A stretch of 6,418 nt of DNA from Elusimicrobiales bacterium (GTDB taxonomy: Bacteria; Elusimicrobiota; Elusimicrobia; Elusimicrobiales; UBA9959). Below the pieces are notes generated by a model, which was not told the origin of the DNA, made no database searches, and was given only the letters and a program-made list of their open reading frames with translations. Of the stretch, positions 1 to 6,297 are shown one piece after another; position 1 is the stretch's first letter; each line of letters starts with the position of its first letter. The DNA is taken from contig JAOAEH010000069.1 in assembly GCA_026416895.1 (NCBI GenBank), positions 1 to 6,418 of the forward strand, read 5' to 3'. The translations under genes were made by a program, and so were the position numbers.

Positions 1-1049
1 TTACCAGTTTTAGTATTTTTAAACCCAGTGATGTAATTTTCTGAGACTACTCGCCATATATAAACACCACTTACTAGTTTTTCGCCTGATTCATTTTTAG
101 TATCCCATTTAATCTTAGCTACTCCACCAACTTCATTAATAATTGTATTTTCATCAATATTAATTTTTCTTACTAATCTACCATCAACTGTGTATATTTC
201 AATATAACCTTTTTGAGGAACATTATAAAAAACTATCCCTTCTTCATCACTTCCACTACATCCACTACATACTCCAGACTTCGGACCATTTGGTCTAAAA
301 GGCACAGGAAAAGCATAAGTATCTTTTACACTTAAATCAATATCTCCCATAACTCCAAATACTCCACCACTTAATACTTCAAACTCCACTATCGCATGTG
401 TTTGAAAATAATTAACCCTGCTTGAAAATGTTTTTGCCCATATTTTATAATCATCATCATAAAGATAACCAGAAAGAGTTTTAAATTTTATTTTTGAGTT
501 TGTTGCATCAATATATCCATCAGAATTCATATCATTAACTTTTACCGAAACAATACCTTTTTTAGATGTTTTAATTTCTATTTTTTCCTCATCAAAAAAA
601 GCAAAATTAAACAATTCCGTTGGAAATATTTCAATACCTTTTATTTTGGAAAGTTTCCTTGTAGCTTCAACTATCTCTGGAACACTGTTTATATCTATCT
701 CTTGCCAAAGTATATCAAATCTTTCTAAACTAACAGAATTTGCAGGAAATCTTACTTTTCTTTCATCATTCCATTTATAAAAAGAATCTACACTTCTCTG
801 AAATTGAAAATGAGGTGGATTATAAAAACCAACTCTAAGGGAATAATCACCAATTTTTTTAACAGAATCATTAGCAAAATTCTGTCCTAAACAACCATTA
901 TTACTAAAATCCCCACCTGCTGAAAAACTAGATGAGTTTGATATATCAGAATTAATAAGCTCATAATCATTAGAGTATGAAACAAATGAATAAATTTTAT
1001 TCATAGAATTAAAAAATATTAATATAAACAGAAATATTTTAAAACTCAT
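1..1049 (-). CDS. Secreted surface protein with C-terminal FlgD-like Ig domain (3' end cut by window edge)
   Basis: I translated this frame by hand: 349 codons from ATG at 1049-1047 with no stop before the left edge. A signal peptide is clear (Lys4, hydrophobic residues 5-13, likely cleavage near Ser21). Residues 43-75 (GGDFSNN...GQNFAND...YSLRVGF) resemble the Gly/Ser 'GG-FS...G-Q-F...Y-L-GF' module seen at the N-terminus of many surface proteins of candidate phyla. D173-N175-D177-G178-I180-D181 is a Ca-binding DxNxDG loop. From about residue 245 a FlgD-like/secretion-tail Ig domain follows: PVPFRPNGP at 248-256, then IVFYNVP, IEIYTVDGRLVRKI, a WDTKNESGEKLVSGVYIW core, and ...NTKTG at the edge. 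The family usually ends in a short GK-type strand, so probably fewer than ten residues are missing. A CSGCSG linker (Cys261, Cys264) is unusual. No Shine-Dalgarno precedes the start. The role is probably an exported or anchored surface protein; substrate unknown. Confidence 0.8.
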   Translation of the reverse strand, partial: MSFKIFLFILIFFNSMNKIYSFVSYSNDYELINSDISNSSSFSAGGDFSNNGCLGQNFANDSVKKIGDYSLRVGFYNPPHFQFQRSVDSFYKWNDERKVRFPANSVSLERFDILWQEIDINSVPEIVEATRKLSKIKGIEIFPTELFNFAFFDEEKIEIKTSKKGIVSVKVNDMNSDGYIDATNSKIKFKTLSGYLYDDDYKIWAKTFSSRVNYFQTHAIVEFEVLSGGVFGVMGDIDLSVKDTYAFPVPFRPNGPKSGVCSGCSGSDEEGIVFYNVPQKGYIEIYTVDGRLVRKINIDENTIINEVGGVAKIKWDTKNESGEKLVSGVYIWRVVSENYITGFKNTKTG

Positions 1050-1107
1050 ACTGTTTATAGTATAATATAAAAAGTGAAATAAATCATGAAAAATTAATGA
1101 ATTTTTT
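1050..1107. promoter_or_regulatory. Divergent intergenic region with overlapping -10 elements
   Basis: This 58-bp gap separates the divergent surface-protein and regulator genes. On the plus strand 1061-1066 is a perfect TATAAT, with a weak -35 candidate TTTAAA at 1038-1043 (17-bp spacer), giving a start near 1073. On the minus strand TATACT at 1064-1059 lies 10 nt before the ATG at 1049, which would give an almost leaderless transcript; no good -35 accompanies it. The two -10 hexamers share four base pairs. Everything here is AT-rich, so chance matches are likely. Confidence 0.35.
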
Positions 1108-1800
1108 ATGAACTTTTTGTTTAAAAATATATTGATTTTTATCAGTATAGAACTAAGAAAAAAAATTATTCCATATTTCGAAACAAAAAATATTAGACCA
1201 ACAATATTTGAAATAGAAGATGACTACTATAATACACTTGAAAAAATAAAGTTTTTAAACGAATTTGCAATATCAATTTATGAAATTAATAAAGAAACAA
1301 AAAATGAAATTCTAAAACTAATGAAACTTTATCCATCTATAAAATTCCTATTTATTCATAATGGAAATGTATCAATAAATGAAACCTATGAAATAATCAT
1401 AAATGGGGCAATTGATGTAATAGACACAAAAAATTTTGTTCCAGATTTAATATTAGCTAAAGTAATAGCTTCATTTAGAACTGAATTTAAAAAAGAGAAA
1501 AATAACATTATTACATCGTCTGACGGAAAAACAACTCTAAATTTAGAAACATTAAAAATAATAATTAACGGGAAAGAATTTAAGATAACTAAAAAGCAAG
1601 CAGCAATACTTTCCATACTGATCTCAAATGAAGGAAAAACTGTAGAAAGGTTTAAAATAGCATCAATAATATATTCAGAAAAAATAGACAAAATAACTCC
1701 GCAATTAATAGACAAACATATTCAATTAATAAAAGAACATATTCCTCCATTATCTTCAAAAATAAAAAATATATGGGGTATAGGATATATATATGAATAA
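1108..1800 (+). CDS. OmpR/PhoB-type winged-helix regulator with degenerate receiver domain
   Basis: Predicted 230-residue cytoplasmic DNA-binding protein. Residues 138-230 fit the OmpR/PhoB effector domain: a short beta-sheet, then the 'ITKKQAAILSILISNEGKTVER' equivalent of 'LT..E..lL..L..n.g..v.R', a recognition helix around 197-212 (QLIDKHIQLIKEHI, compare 'vdvHI..LR.kl'), and the closing hairpin IKNIWGIGYIYE. Residues 6-125 keep a receiver-like outline but not its chemistry. Aligned to the CheY-like protein encoded next door, the acidic pair is I12-S13, the phospho-acceptor Asp is Glu59, and the switch Thr is His84. Lys108 sits near the conserved Lys but one residue out of register. Phosphorylation by a histidine kinase is therefore unlikely. 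The start ATG has no Shine-Dalgarno; the frame is closed by TGA at 1087-1089, and no other ATG gives a full-length protein. It probably shares a transcript with the receiver gene 47 bp downstream. The target is unknown. Confidence 0.8.
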   Translation: MNFLFKNILIFISIELRKKIIPYFETKNIRPTIFEIEDDYYNTLEKIKFLNEFAISIYEINKETKNEILKLMKLYPSIKFLFIHNGNVSINETYEIIINGAIDVIDTKNFVPDLILAKVIASFRTEFKKEKNNIITSSDGKTTLNLETLKIIINGKEFKITKKQAAILSILISNEGKTVERFKIASIIYSEKIDKITPQLIDKHIQLIKEHIPPLSSKIKNIWGIGYIYE

Positions 1801-1834
1801 AACTAAATATTTTTATAAATTAAAATTTCTTTTT

Positions 1835-1840
1835 AAGGAG
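1835..1840 (+). promoter_or_regulatory. Shine-Dalgarno for the CheY-like gene
   Basis: AAGGAG lies 7 nt before the ATG at 1848. It is a strong site that settles this start, in contrast to the regulator gene just upstream, which has none. Confidence 0.85.
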
Positions 1841-1847
1841 TAGTTTT

Positions 1848-2219
1848 ATGAAAAAAATACTAGTAATAGATGATGATGTAATATTTAGACATCTTGTAAA
1901 AGAACTACTTGAAGAAAATAGTTATATGGTAGATACTGCTAAAGATGGTTTAGAAGGATTTGAAAAATTGAAAAAAGAAAAATTTGATCTTGTAATACTT
2001 GATGTAAATATGCCAAATATGAATGGATTTGAAACTCTAAATAAAATTAGAGAAGATGAAGAAATATTCGATATTCCAGTTATAATGCTTACTGTAAAAT
2101 CTATGATTGAAGATCAAATACAGGGATTTGAATATGGTGCTGATGATTATATCGCAAAACCATTTGAAAATGAAGTATTAATAGCACGAGTAAAAACTAT
2201 TCTAGAAAAGAAAACATAA
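1848..2219 (+). CDS. Single-domain CheY-like response regulator receiver
   Basis: Stand-alone 123-residue receiver domain with no output domain. All catalytic positions are present: acidic cluster D8-D9-D10 after the first strand (ILVIDDD), phospho-acceptor Asp52 in LVILDVNMP, Thr82 in VIMLT, Tyr101, and Lys104 in the GADDYIAKPF motif. The length is normal for the family and the protein ends after the fifth helix. It should be phosphorylated on Asp52 by a histidine kinase, none of which is encoded here, and then act by protein-protein contact. It follows the degenerate winged-helix regulator by 47 bp on the same strand, so co-transcription is likely, and it could dock on that protein or on an unlinked partner. 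Its sequence most resembles PhoB-type receivers rather than chemotaxis CheY, and no chemotaxis genes are seen, so I give no symbol. Confidence 0.92.
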   Translation: MKKILVIDDDVIFRHLVKELLEENSYMVDTAKDGLEGFEKLKKEKFDLVILDVNMPNMNGFETLNKIREDEEIFDIPVIMLTVKSMIEDQIQGFEYGADDYIAKPFENEVLIARVKTILEKKT

Positions 2220-2231
2220 TAGAAAATATCT

Positions 2232-3839
2232 TTATTTTTTTAGGTTAAAAGAAGCAAACGCTTTCCAATCCATATTTTTAAAAATATTATCTTTCCATTC
2301 ACAATCCGATAAAAATGCTTCATCTATCTTTCCAGCTTCAATACTTTCCCATAATTTTGTGAATCTTTGTATATGAGTTATAAATCTTCTTGTAGAATAA
2401 GTTTTTGCAGTCCCAACCGTCATCAAAAAAGGCCAATCAGAACTTGTTGCAAGAACTAATTCTCTTGCACATTGTTTTAATGTTCGTATAATTAAAGGAT
2501 CTGTAGTATGATAAAATTTATTTGCTAAATCTATCATTCTCTGTGTTGCTTTATGAAGGTGTCTATATATCCAATCATTTGAGCCATTAAGCCACACTTC
2601 GTTGTATCCCTTATCTCCCCAGCTTGACATTATAGGTTGAACTACTTGATTATCTGGATATATATTTAAGTATTCTATCGGTGTAATCATCTTAATTGTT
2701 TTCTGATCATAATGAATCTTTTTAAACAAATACTCTAAAAACCAAGGTCCTTCAAACCACCAGTGTCCAAAAAGCTCTGCATCATACATAGATACAACTA
2801 CAGGTTTTCTTCCAAGAAAACTTTCAAGATACTCTATTTGCCTCTCTCTATTAAACATAAAATTACCAGCATGAATTGCTGCTATTTCTTTTGCCTCATC
2901 AGGTTCATATGGCTGTTTTTCGCTAAGTGGTACTCGTCCTGTTATCTTATAATACTTTATACCAACATTTCTTCTAACTCCATCAAGATGAAGATATGGT
3001 TTAATATAATCATAATCCAAATCATAGCCAACATCTCTGTAAAACTCTCTATATCTATAATCTCCAGGATATCCCATCTCAGCACTCCAAACTTGGTGAG
3101 CACTCTCCATATCTCTTGCAAAAGCAGCTACTCCACTTGGACAATATACTGGTGCATATACACCATATCTAGGCCTTGGAGTTCCATAAAGGATCCCATG
3201 AGTTTCAAGAAAGAAAAATCTAATTCCATAATCTTTAAGGAAATGATCATCACCGGGATTATATGCACATTCAGCTAACCATATACCTCTAGGACTTCTT
3301 CCAAACTTTTCTCTATAATCATCAGTTGCTATTTTAATTTGAGCATTAACAGCTTCTTTTCTTATTTGAAGAGGCAAAAAACCATGAGTGGCACAACATG
3401 TAATTATCTCAAGTTTTCCTAATTCTTGAAACTTTTTAAAACCATTTATAATATATCCTTTATAATAATCTTCATAAATCTCCCTTATTCTTAAAAACCT
3501 ACTTAAATACATCTGTGCTGTTTTATAAAAAGGAGTATTTTTTGTTCTAAATATTTCTTTCTCACATAACTCTATTCTTTTATAAAGATAGTTTTTAAAC
3601 CTTTCATTTAAAAGAGGATCTGACATCATGTTACACAATGGAGGAGTTAATGACATGGTAATTCTGAAATCTACTCCTTCATTTGTTAATCTTTCATATA
3701 TATCAAGCAAAGGGATATAAGTCTCGCACATAGCTTCAAAAAACCAATCTTCTTCTAAAAAATCAGGATACTCTGGATGTCTCACATAAGGAAGATGGGC
3801 ATGAAGAACTAAACAGAGATAACCTTTTTCGTTATTCAT
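2232..3839 (-). CDS. GH57 / DUF1957-type alpha-glucan enzyme (probable 1,4-alpha-glucan branching enzyme)
   Basis: Predicted 535-residue cytoplasmic enzyme acting on alpha-1,4-glucans; in characterised relatives it transfers chain segments to make alpha-1,6 branches. The N-terminus GYLCLVLHAHLPYVRHPE (7-23) is the GH57 opening motif, with His13 and His15. Other conserved blocks are THGFLPL (151-157), WLAECAYNPG (187-196) with the expected nucleophile Glu190, HQVWSAEMGYPGD (248-260), and YDAELFGHWWFEGP (352-365) with the expected acid/base Asp353. SSWGDKGYNEVWLN (405-418) has two Trp residues likely to line the glucan groove, and is followed by the helical C-terminal domain. Length matches the roughly 520-560 residues of bacterial and archaeal GH57 branching enzymes. 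There is no signal peptide. The start overlaps the DUF4912 stop by 8 nt with no strong Shine-Dalgarno, implying translational coupling. Some DUF1957 proteins are mainly hydrolytic, so branching versus amylase activity is inferred. Confidence 0.9.
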   Translation of the reverse strand: MNNEKGYLCLVLHAHLPYVRHPEYPDFLEEDWFFEAMCETYIPLLDIYERLTNEGVDFRITMSLTPPLCNMMSDPLLNERFKNYLYKRIELCEKEIFRTKNTPFYKTAQMYLSRFLRIREIYEDYYKGYIINGFKKFQELGKLEIITCCATHGFLPLQIRKEAVNAQIKIATDDYREKFGRSPRGIWLAECAYNPGDDHFLKDYGIRFFFLETHGILYGTPRPRYGVYAPVYCPSGVAAFARDMESAHQVWSAEMGYPGDYRYREFYRDVGYDLDYDYIKPYLHLDGVRRNVGIKYYKITGRVPLSEKQPYEPDEAKEIAAIHAGNFMFNRERQIEYLESFLGRKPVVVSMYDAELFGHWWFEGPWFLEYLFKKIHYDQKTIKMITPIEYLNIYPDNQVVQPIMSSWGDKGYNEVWLNGSNDWIYRHLHKATQRMIDLANKFYHTTDPLIIRTLKQCARELVLATSSDWPFLMTVGTAKTYSTRRFITHIQRFTKLWESIEAGKIDEAFLSDCEWKDNIFKNMDWKAFASFNLKK

Positions 3840-4701
3840 CTTTAGTTGTCTCTCTTGATATCTTAAAGGTTATCCCCCTCTTCATTGTTCCATCCTGAGA
3901 AACAGCCCTTATTGGAATGACAATATTTCCATCCCCTAAAGCATATCTTAAAGCAAAAGTCCCATCAGGATTTAAATTTATCTTTCTATCTCCAACTATC
4001 AGAGTTGCATTTGGCTCAGTCGCTCCATAAACTACCACTTCACAATCTGCAACCAACCAGAAATTTTTAACTTTTTCTTTCTCCTTTTCTTTTAGTATCT
4101 CATGTGAAGAAAAAGAAGATATACCAAAAGAACTAACTCTAGAAAAAACACTTTTCAACATCTCCCACCTTTGAGCTAGAGACTTTGCGATCTCAGCAGA
4201 ACCCTTTCCAATATAATCCACTCCAGAAATCTCAAGCAATTTTTCAAATTCATGATTTACTATCATCCACTTTTCATCTATTATATCAGACACTCCAGCA
4301 CGCGGAAGTGATACTTTATTTGTTTTCACTATACCTATAAACCTACCATCAGGCGTTATAATTCCTATTTCACAAAGATATGTTTTTCCACACTCTTTAA
4401 CGTTTATATACCAATTACGAGCTTCAAATATAACAGGAATATCAAAAAAGCCTAAAAATTCATCTTTCTCCGAAATCTCATAAACCCTTATTACTTTTTT
4501 AGCCGAAGAGTATGTTTCAATCCCTATTGAAGATATTAGATTTTTTACTGAGTTCTCAGTAATTTCCCAATATATATACATCCAATAAGGGTCGCGAGGA
4601 AGAAGAACAGCTTCCGTTTCTCCATATCCTTCAGGTAATGTCTTATACTCATTATCAGGTATATTTTGATTTTCTAATTTTTTACTAGAACTTGAACTCA
4701 T
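3832..4701 (-). CDS. DUF4912 domain protein
   Basis: Predicted 289-residue protein without signal peptide or membrane segment. Residues 20-135 are a DUF4912 domain: LPEGYGETEAVLLPRDPYWMYIYWEI (22-47) carries the signature aromatic cluster (W40, Y42, Y44, W45), and the domain closes near SLPRAGVSD. Residues 150-212 are helical and charged, with a KEKEKEK run before the second domain. Residues 213-283 form an Ig-like beta-sandwich typical of these proteins: NFWLVADCEVVVYGATEPNA, then DGTFALRYALGDG, IPIRAVSQDG and ISRET. Function is unknown. It is the first gene of an operon with a GH57 alpha-glucan enzyme (8-nt overlap), and the same pairing recurs in other bacteria. The aromatic cluster and Ig fold would suit glucan binding, or scaffolding of the partner enzyme, but that is inference. 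The start is supported by AAAGGAG 6 nt upstream. Confidence 0.88.
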   Translation of the reverse strand: MSSSSSKKLENQNIPDNEYKTLPEGYGETEAVLLPRDPYWMYIYWEITENSVKNLISSIGIETYSSAKKVIRVYEISEKDEFLGFFDIPVIFEARNWYINVKECGKTYLCEIGIITPDGRFIGIVKTNKVSLPRAGVSDIIDEKWMIVNHEFEKLLEISGVDYIGKGSAEIAKSLAQRWEMLKSVFSRVSSFGISSFSSHEILKEKEKEKVKNFWLVADCEVVVYGATEPNATLIVGDRKINLNPDGTFALRYALGDGNIVIPIRAVSQDGTMKRGITFKISRETTKDE

Positions 4702-4703
4702 CT

Positions 4704-4736
4704 CCCTCTCCTTTTAGAGGGTTTATTTTAAAACCC
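4704..4736 (-). promoter_or_regulatory. Leader with two mutually exclusive hairpins before the operon start
   Basis: In the mRNA sense, hairpin A pairs GGGUUU (4736-4731) with AAACCC (4724-4719) around a 6-nt loop. Hairpin B pairs CCCUCU (4721-4716) with AGAGGG (4709-4704) around the loop AAAAGG. Both need the CCC at 4721-4719, so only one can form, and hairpin B covers part of the ribosome-binding site. No known riboswitch class is recognised. A chance arrangement in purine-rich sequence cannot be excluded. Confidence 0.4.
4708..4714 (-). promoter_or_regulatory. Shine-Dalgarno of the DUF4912-GH57 operon
   Basis: On the minus strand AAAGGAG lies 6 nt before the ATG at 4701. Part of it sits in a potential leader hairpin (4704-4709 paired with 4716-4721), leaving AAAAGG as the loop. 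Confidence 0.75.
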
Positions 4737-4749
4737 CCCTTTTTATAAA

Positions 4750-4778
4750 ATTATACATTTTTAAAAAATTAAAATCAA
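4750..4778 (-). promoter_or_regulatory. Sigma70-like promoter of the DUF4912-GH57 operon
   Basis: On the minus strand TTGATT (4778-4773), a 17-bp spacer and a perfect TATAAT (4755-4750) give a start near 4743 and a leader of about 42 nt. This is the best-formed promoter in the window. It sits in the 111-bp gap after the PLD gene, suggesting the operon is transcribed separately from it. Confidence 0.65.
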
Positions 4779-4799
4779 TTTTTGATTTCAATATTGAAA
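4772..4799. repeat. Nested dyads at the operon promoter: possible operator
   Basis: TTTCAATATTGAAA at 4786-4799 is a perfect 14-bp palindrome. Overlapping it, AAATCAA (4772-4778) and TTGATTT (4782-4788) form a 7-bp inverted repeat with a 3-bp spacer that contains the -35 hexamer. The position fits a repressor or activator site. Alternatively, the 7-bp stem followed by TAATTTTTT on the minus strand could be a weak terminator for the PLD gene. Confidence 0.4.
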
Positions 4800-4812
4800 A
4801 AATTATAACAAA

Positions 4813-6063
4813 TTAATCTATCTCTTTTTCTTGAACTTGATACCTAGATGTATCAACCTCATCAAACTCATCTACAGACTGAGGAGAACTTGCTTGTGAA
4901 TAGAACCAATTAAAGTTAGAAATATATGCCTTAACTGTTGACTCATCATTGATAAAAACCATATTCTCAAATGAATTTATACTTCCATTAGTTGTAAAAT
5001 TATAAGATCCTGTAGCCAATATTTTACCATCAAAAATTATAAACTTATTATGCATAGATCCCTTTTCATTCCTGCCACCAATCCATTTAAAAGGCACTCC
5101 AGCCTCAAAAATCATCTTTGCCATTTCACTTGCTCTTGCCATATTTTTATCCTCTAAAAATCTAACTTTAATACCTCTTCTATAAGCCCTAATTATTGCA
5201 TCTGCAATTGATTTTGAAGAAAAAGTAAAAGTTACAGCATCTATACTCACTCTTGCAGTATCTATCAATTTTGCCAGTTTATTTTCCATATCAGAACCTG
5301 GAGAAAAGATGTAAAGTGGTACTTCAATACCATTTAGAGTTAGCATATTTTGTGGTGATTGAGGTGGAATTCCAAAATAACCCACTGGCAATTCACCACT
5401 TGGCCCTTGTTGTATAGTTCTTGATTTAGACCACATCCATTCAAAATATTTAACATAACCATTCACATATTCAGGTTTTTTAAGTGCAACCAAGTTTTCA
5501 TAATTTGAAAAAGTAGATGCAAATGTCCAGTTATATGAACCTGTTGTAATAAGTGATTTATCATGTATAGTTATTTTATTATGCATAACTCCATAACTTC
5601 TAGTTCCCCTTAAGGTTCTTACCTCTATACCTTCTCCAGCATTTATCAACTTTTTTATTTGTGTATCAGGACGAGGATAGACATGGGATTCATCTATTAT
5701 TATTCTCACCTTAACTCCTCTATCTCTTGCAGCAATTAACGCATCAGGAACATCTTTCATTTGAATACTATATATTACACAATCAATTGTTGATTTACTT
5801 GCATTCACTGCATCCACTATTAAATTATTTATGTATGCAAAAGCATAATTTTTAATATGGGAAAAATCACCTATATCTGTCTTTCGAAATTCTGATATAT
5901 AACTTACTTCAGGAACATTTCTTAATACTTCATCAAAATTTATAGAAATAGAAAAATTATTTTTTATGACTTCTGGATCTAATGACTTTGAACTATATGA
6001 AAACAAAAATACACTTTCTATTAAAAACAAAATTACCAACACCTTTCTATATATTTTCATCAT
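4813..6063 (-). CDS. Exported phospholipase D superfamily protein with two HKD motifs
   Basis: Predicted 416-residue protein with an N-terminal signal sequence (Lys3, Arg6, Lys7, hydrophobic 8-21, likely cleavage near 24), so it should act outside the cytoplasmic membrane. Two PLD domains follow. The first motif is H161-x-K163...D168 with GSYNW at 175-179; the second is H338-x-K340...D345 with GSYNF at 352-356. Both are intact, so one composite active site with a phospho-histidine intermediate is expected. The 'MHNK...D...TGSYNF' style is that of Nuc/PLDc_2-type members, which include nucleases and phospholipases; sequence alone does not decide the substrate. The acidic C-terminal tail (about 396-416) is probably disordered. 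Two adjacent Met codons start the gene: GAAGG lies 3 nt before the first and 6 nt before the second (6060), so the second may be the real start. Confidence 0.88.
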   Translation of the reverse strand: MMKIYRKVLVILFLIESVFLFSYSSKSLDPEVIKNNFSISINFDEVLRNVPEVSYISEFRKTDIGDFSHIKNYAFAYINNLIVDAVNASKSTIDCVIYSIQMKDVPDALIAARDRGVKVRIIIDESHVYPRPDTQIKKLINAGEGIEVRTLRGTRSYGVMHNKITIHDKSLITTGSYNWTFASTFSNYENLVALKKPEYVNGYVKYFEWMWSKSRTIQQGPSGELPVGYFGIPPQSPQNMLTLNGIEVPLYIFSPGSDMENKLAKLIDTARVSIDAVTFTFSSKSIADAIIRAYRRGIKVRFLEDKNMARASEMAKMIFEAGVPFKWIGGRNEKGSMHNKFIIFDGKILATGSYNFTTNGSINSFENMVFINDESTVKAYISNFNWFYSQASSPQSVDEFDEVDTSRYQVQEKEID

Positions 6064-6066
6064 ATA

Positions 6067-6080
6067 CCTTCAACCTTCAA
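6067..6080 (-). repeat. Tandem TTGAAGG repeat at the PLD ribosome-binding site
   Basis: Two exact head-to-tail copies of the 7-mer TTGAAGG (minus strand, 6080-6074 and 6073-6067) lie just before the start. Each carries a GAAGG core that can serve as a Shine-Dalgarno; the near copy suits the ATG at 6060 best. It is probably a small duplication. Confidence 0.6.
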
Positions 6081-6180
6081 CTATATAATAATATTACCTT
6101 ACTAATATAATATCTATCAAGCCCTAAAGATTCATACATACACAGGACTAAAGACCTAATTTTCATTTTTTTTTCATTTA

Positions 6181-6231
6181 CCTTTATTTTTGTTACTAAA
6201 AAATCAAATTAGATTTACAAGAAAATAAAGG
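6181..6231. repeat. Inverted repeat in AT-rich spacer
   Basis: CCTTTATTTT (6181-6190) and AAAATAAAGG (6222-6231) are perfect 10-bp complements 31 bp apart. Inside lie TGT/ACA (6191-6193, 6217-6219) and AAATC/GATTT (6201-6205, 6212-6216), so a longer imperfect hairpin is possible. It lies 67-117 bp downstream of the stop of the edge gene on the minus strand and could be its transcript end, but there is no GC-rich stem. The rest of the 6064-6297 spacer is about 17-25% GC; I see no gene or RNA in it. Confidence 0.4.
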
Positions 6232-6297
6232 GAAAATAATTAACACTATTCACATATAAAAAACTAAAATAATCAATTAAATGATCAAATAATTAAT

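Noticed and set aside
1386..1715. 109-codon open frame on the minus strand inside the winged-helix regulator
   Set aside because: It is antisense to the conserved OmpR/PhoB domain. The hydrophobic translation is a by-product of AT-rich Lys/Asn codons read backwards.
2200..2245. Terminator between the convergent receiver and GH57 genes
   Set aside because: There is a T-rich run (TTTATTTTTTT) but no convincing stem before it in either direction, and the genes are only 12 bp apart.
2763..3278. 171-codon open frame on the plus strand inside the GH57 gene
   Set aside because: It lies entirely antisense to the conserved GH57 gene, its translation is low-complexity Ile/Ser/Tyr-rich with no recognisable domain, and the minus-strand catalytic motifs run straight through it.
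4719..4745. Rho-independent terminator on the plus strand (GGGTTT/AAACCC then T run)
   Set aside because: The shape is right, but no plus-strand gene lies upstream. The same dyad is better explained as the leader of the minus-strand operon; it could act against antisense transcription at most.
6082..6120. Promoter for the PLD gene (TTGATA at 6120-6115 plus downstream TATTAT-like hexamers)
   Set aside because: No -10 candidate falls at an acceptable spacing: the good TATTAT is 21 bp away, and those at 17-18 bp match poorly. In such AT-rich DNA this is not distinguishable from chance.
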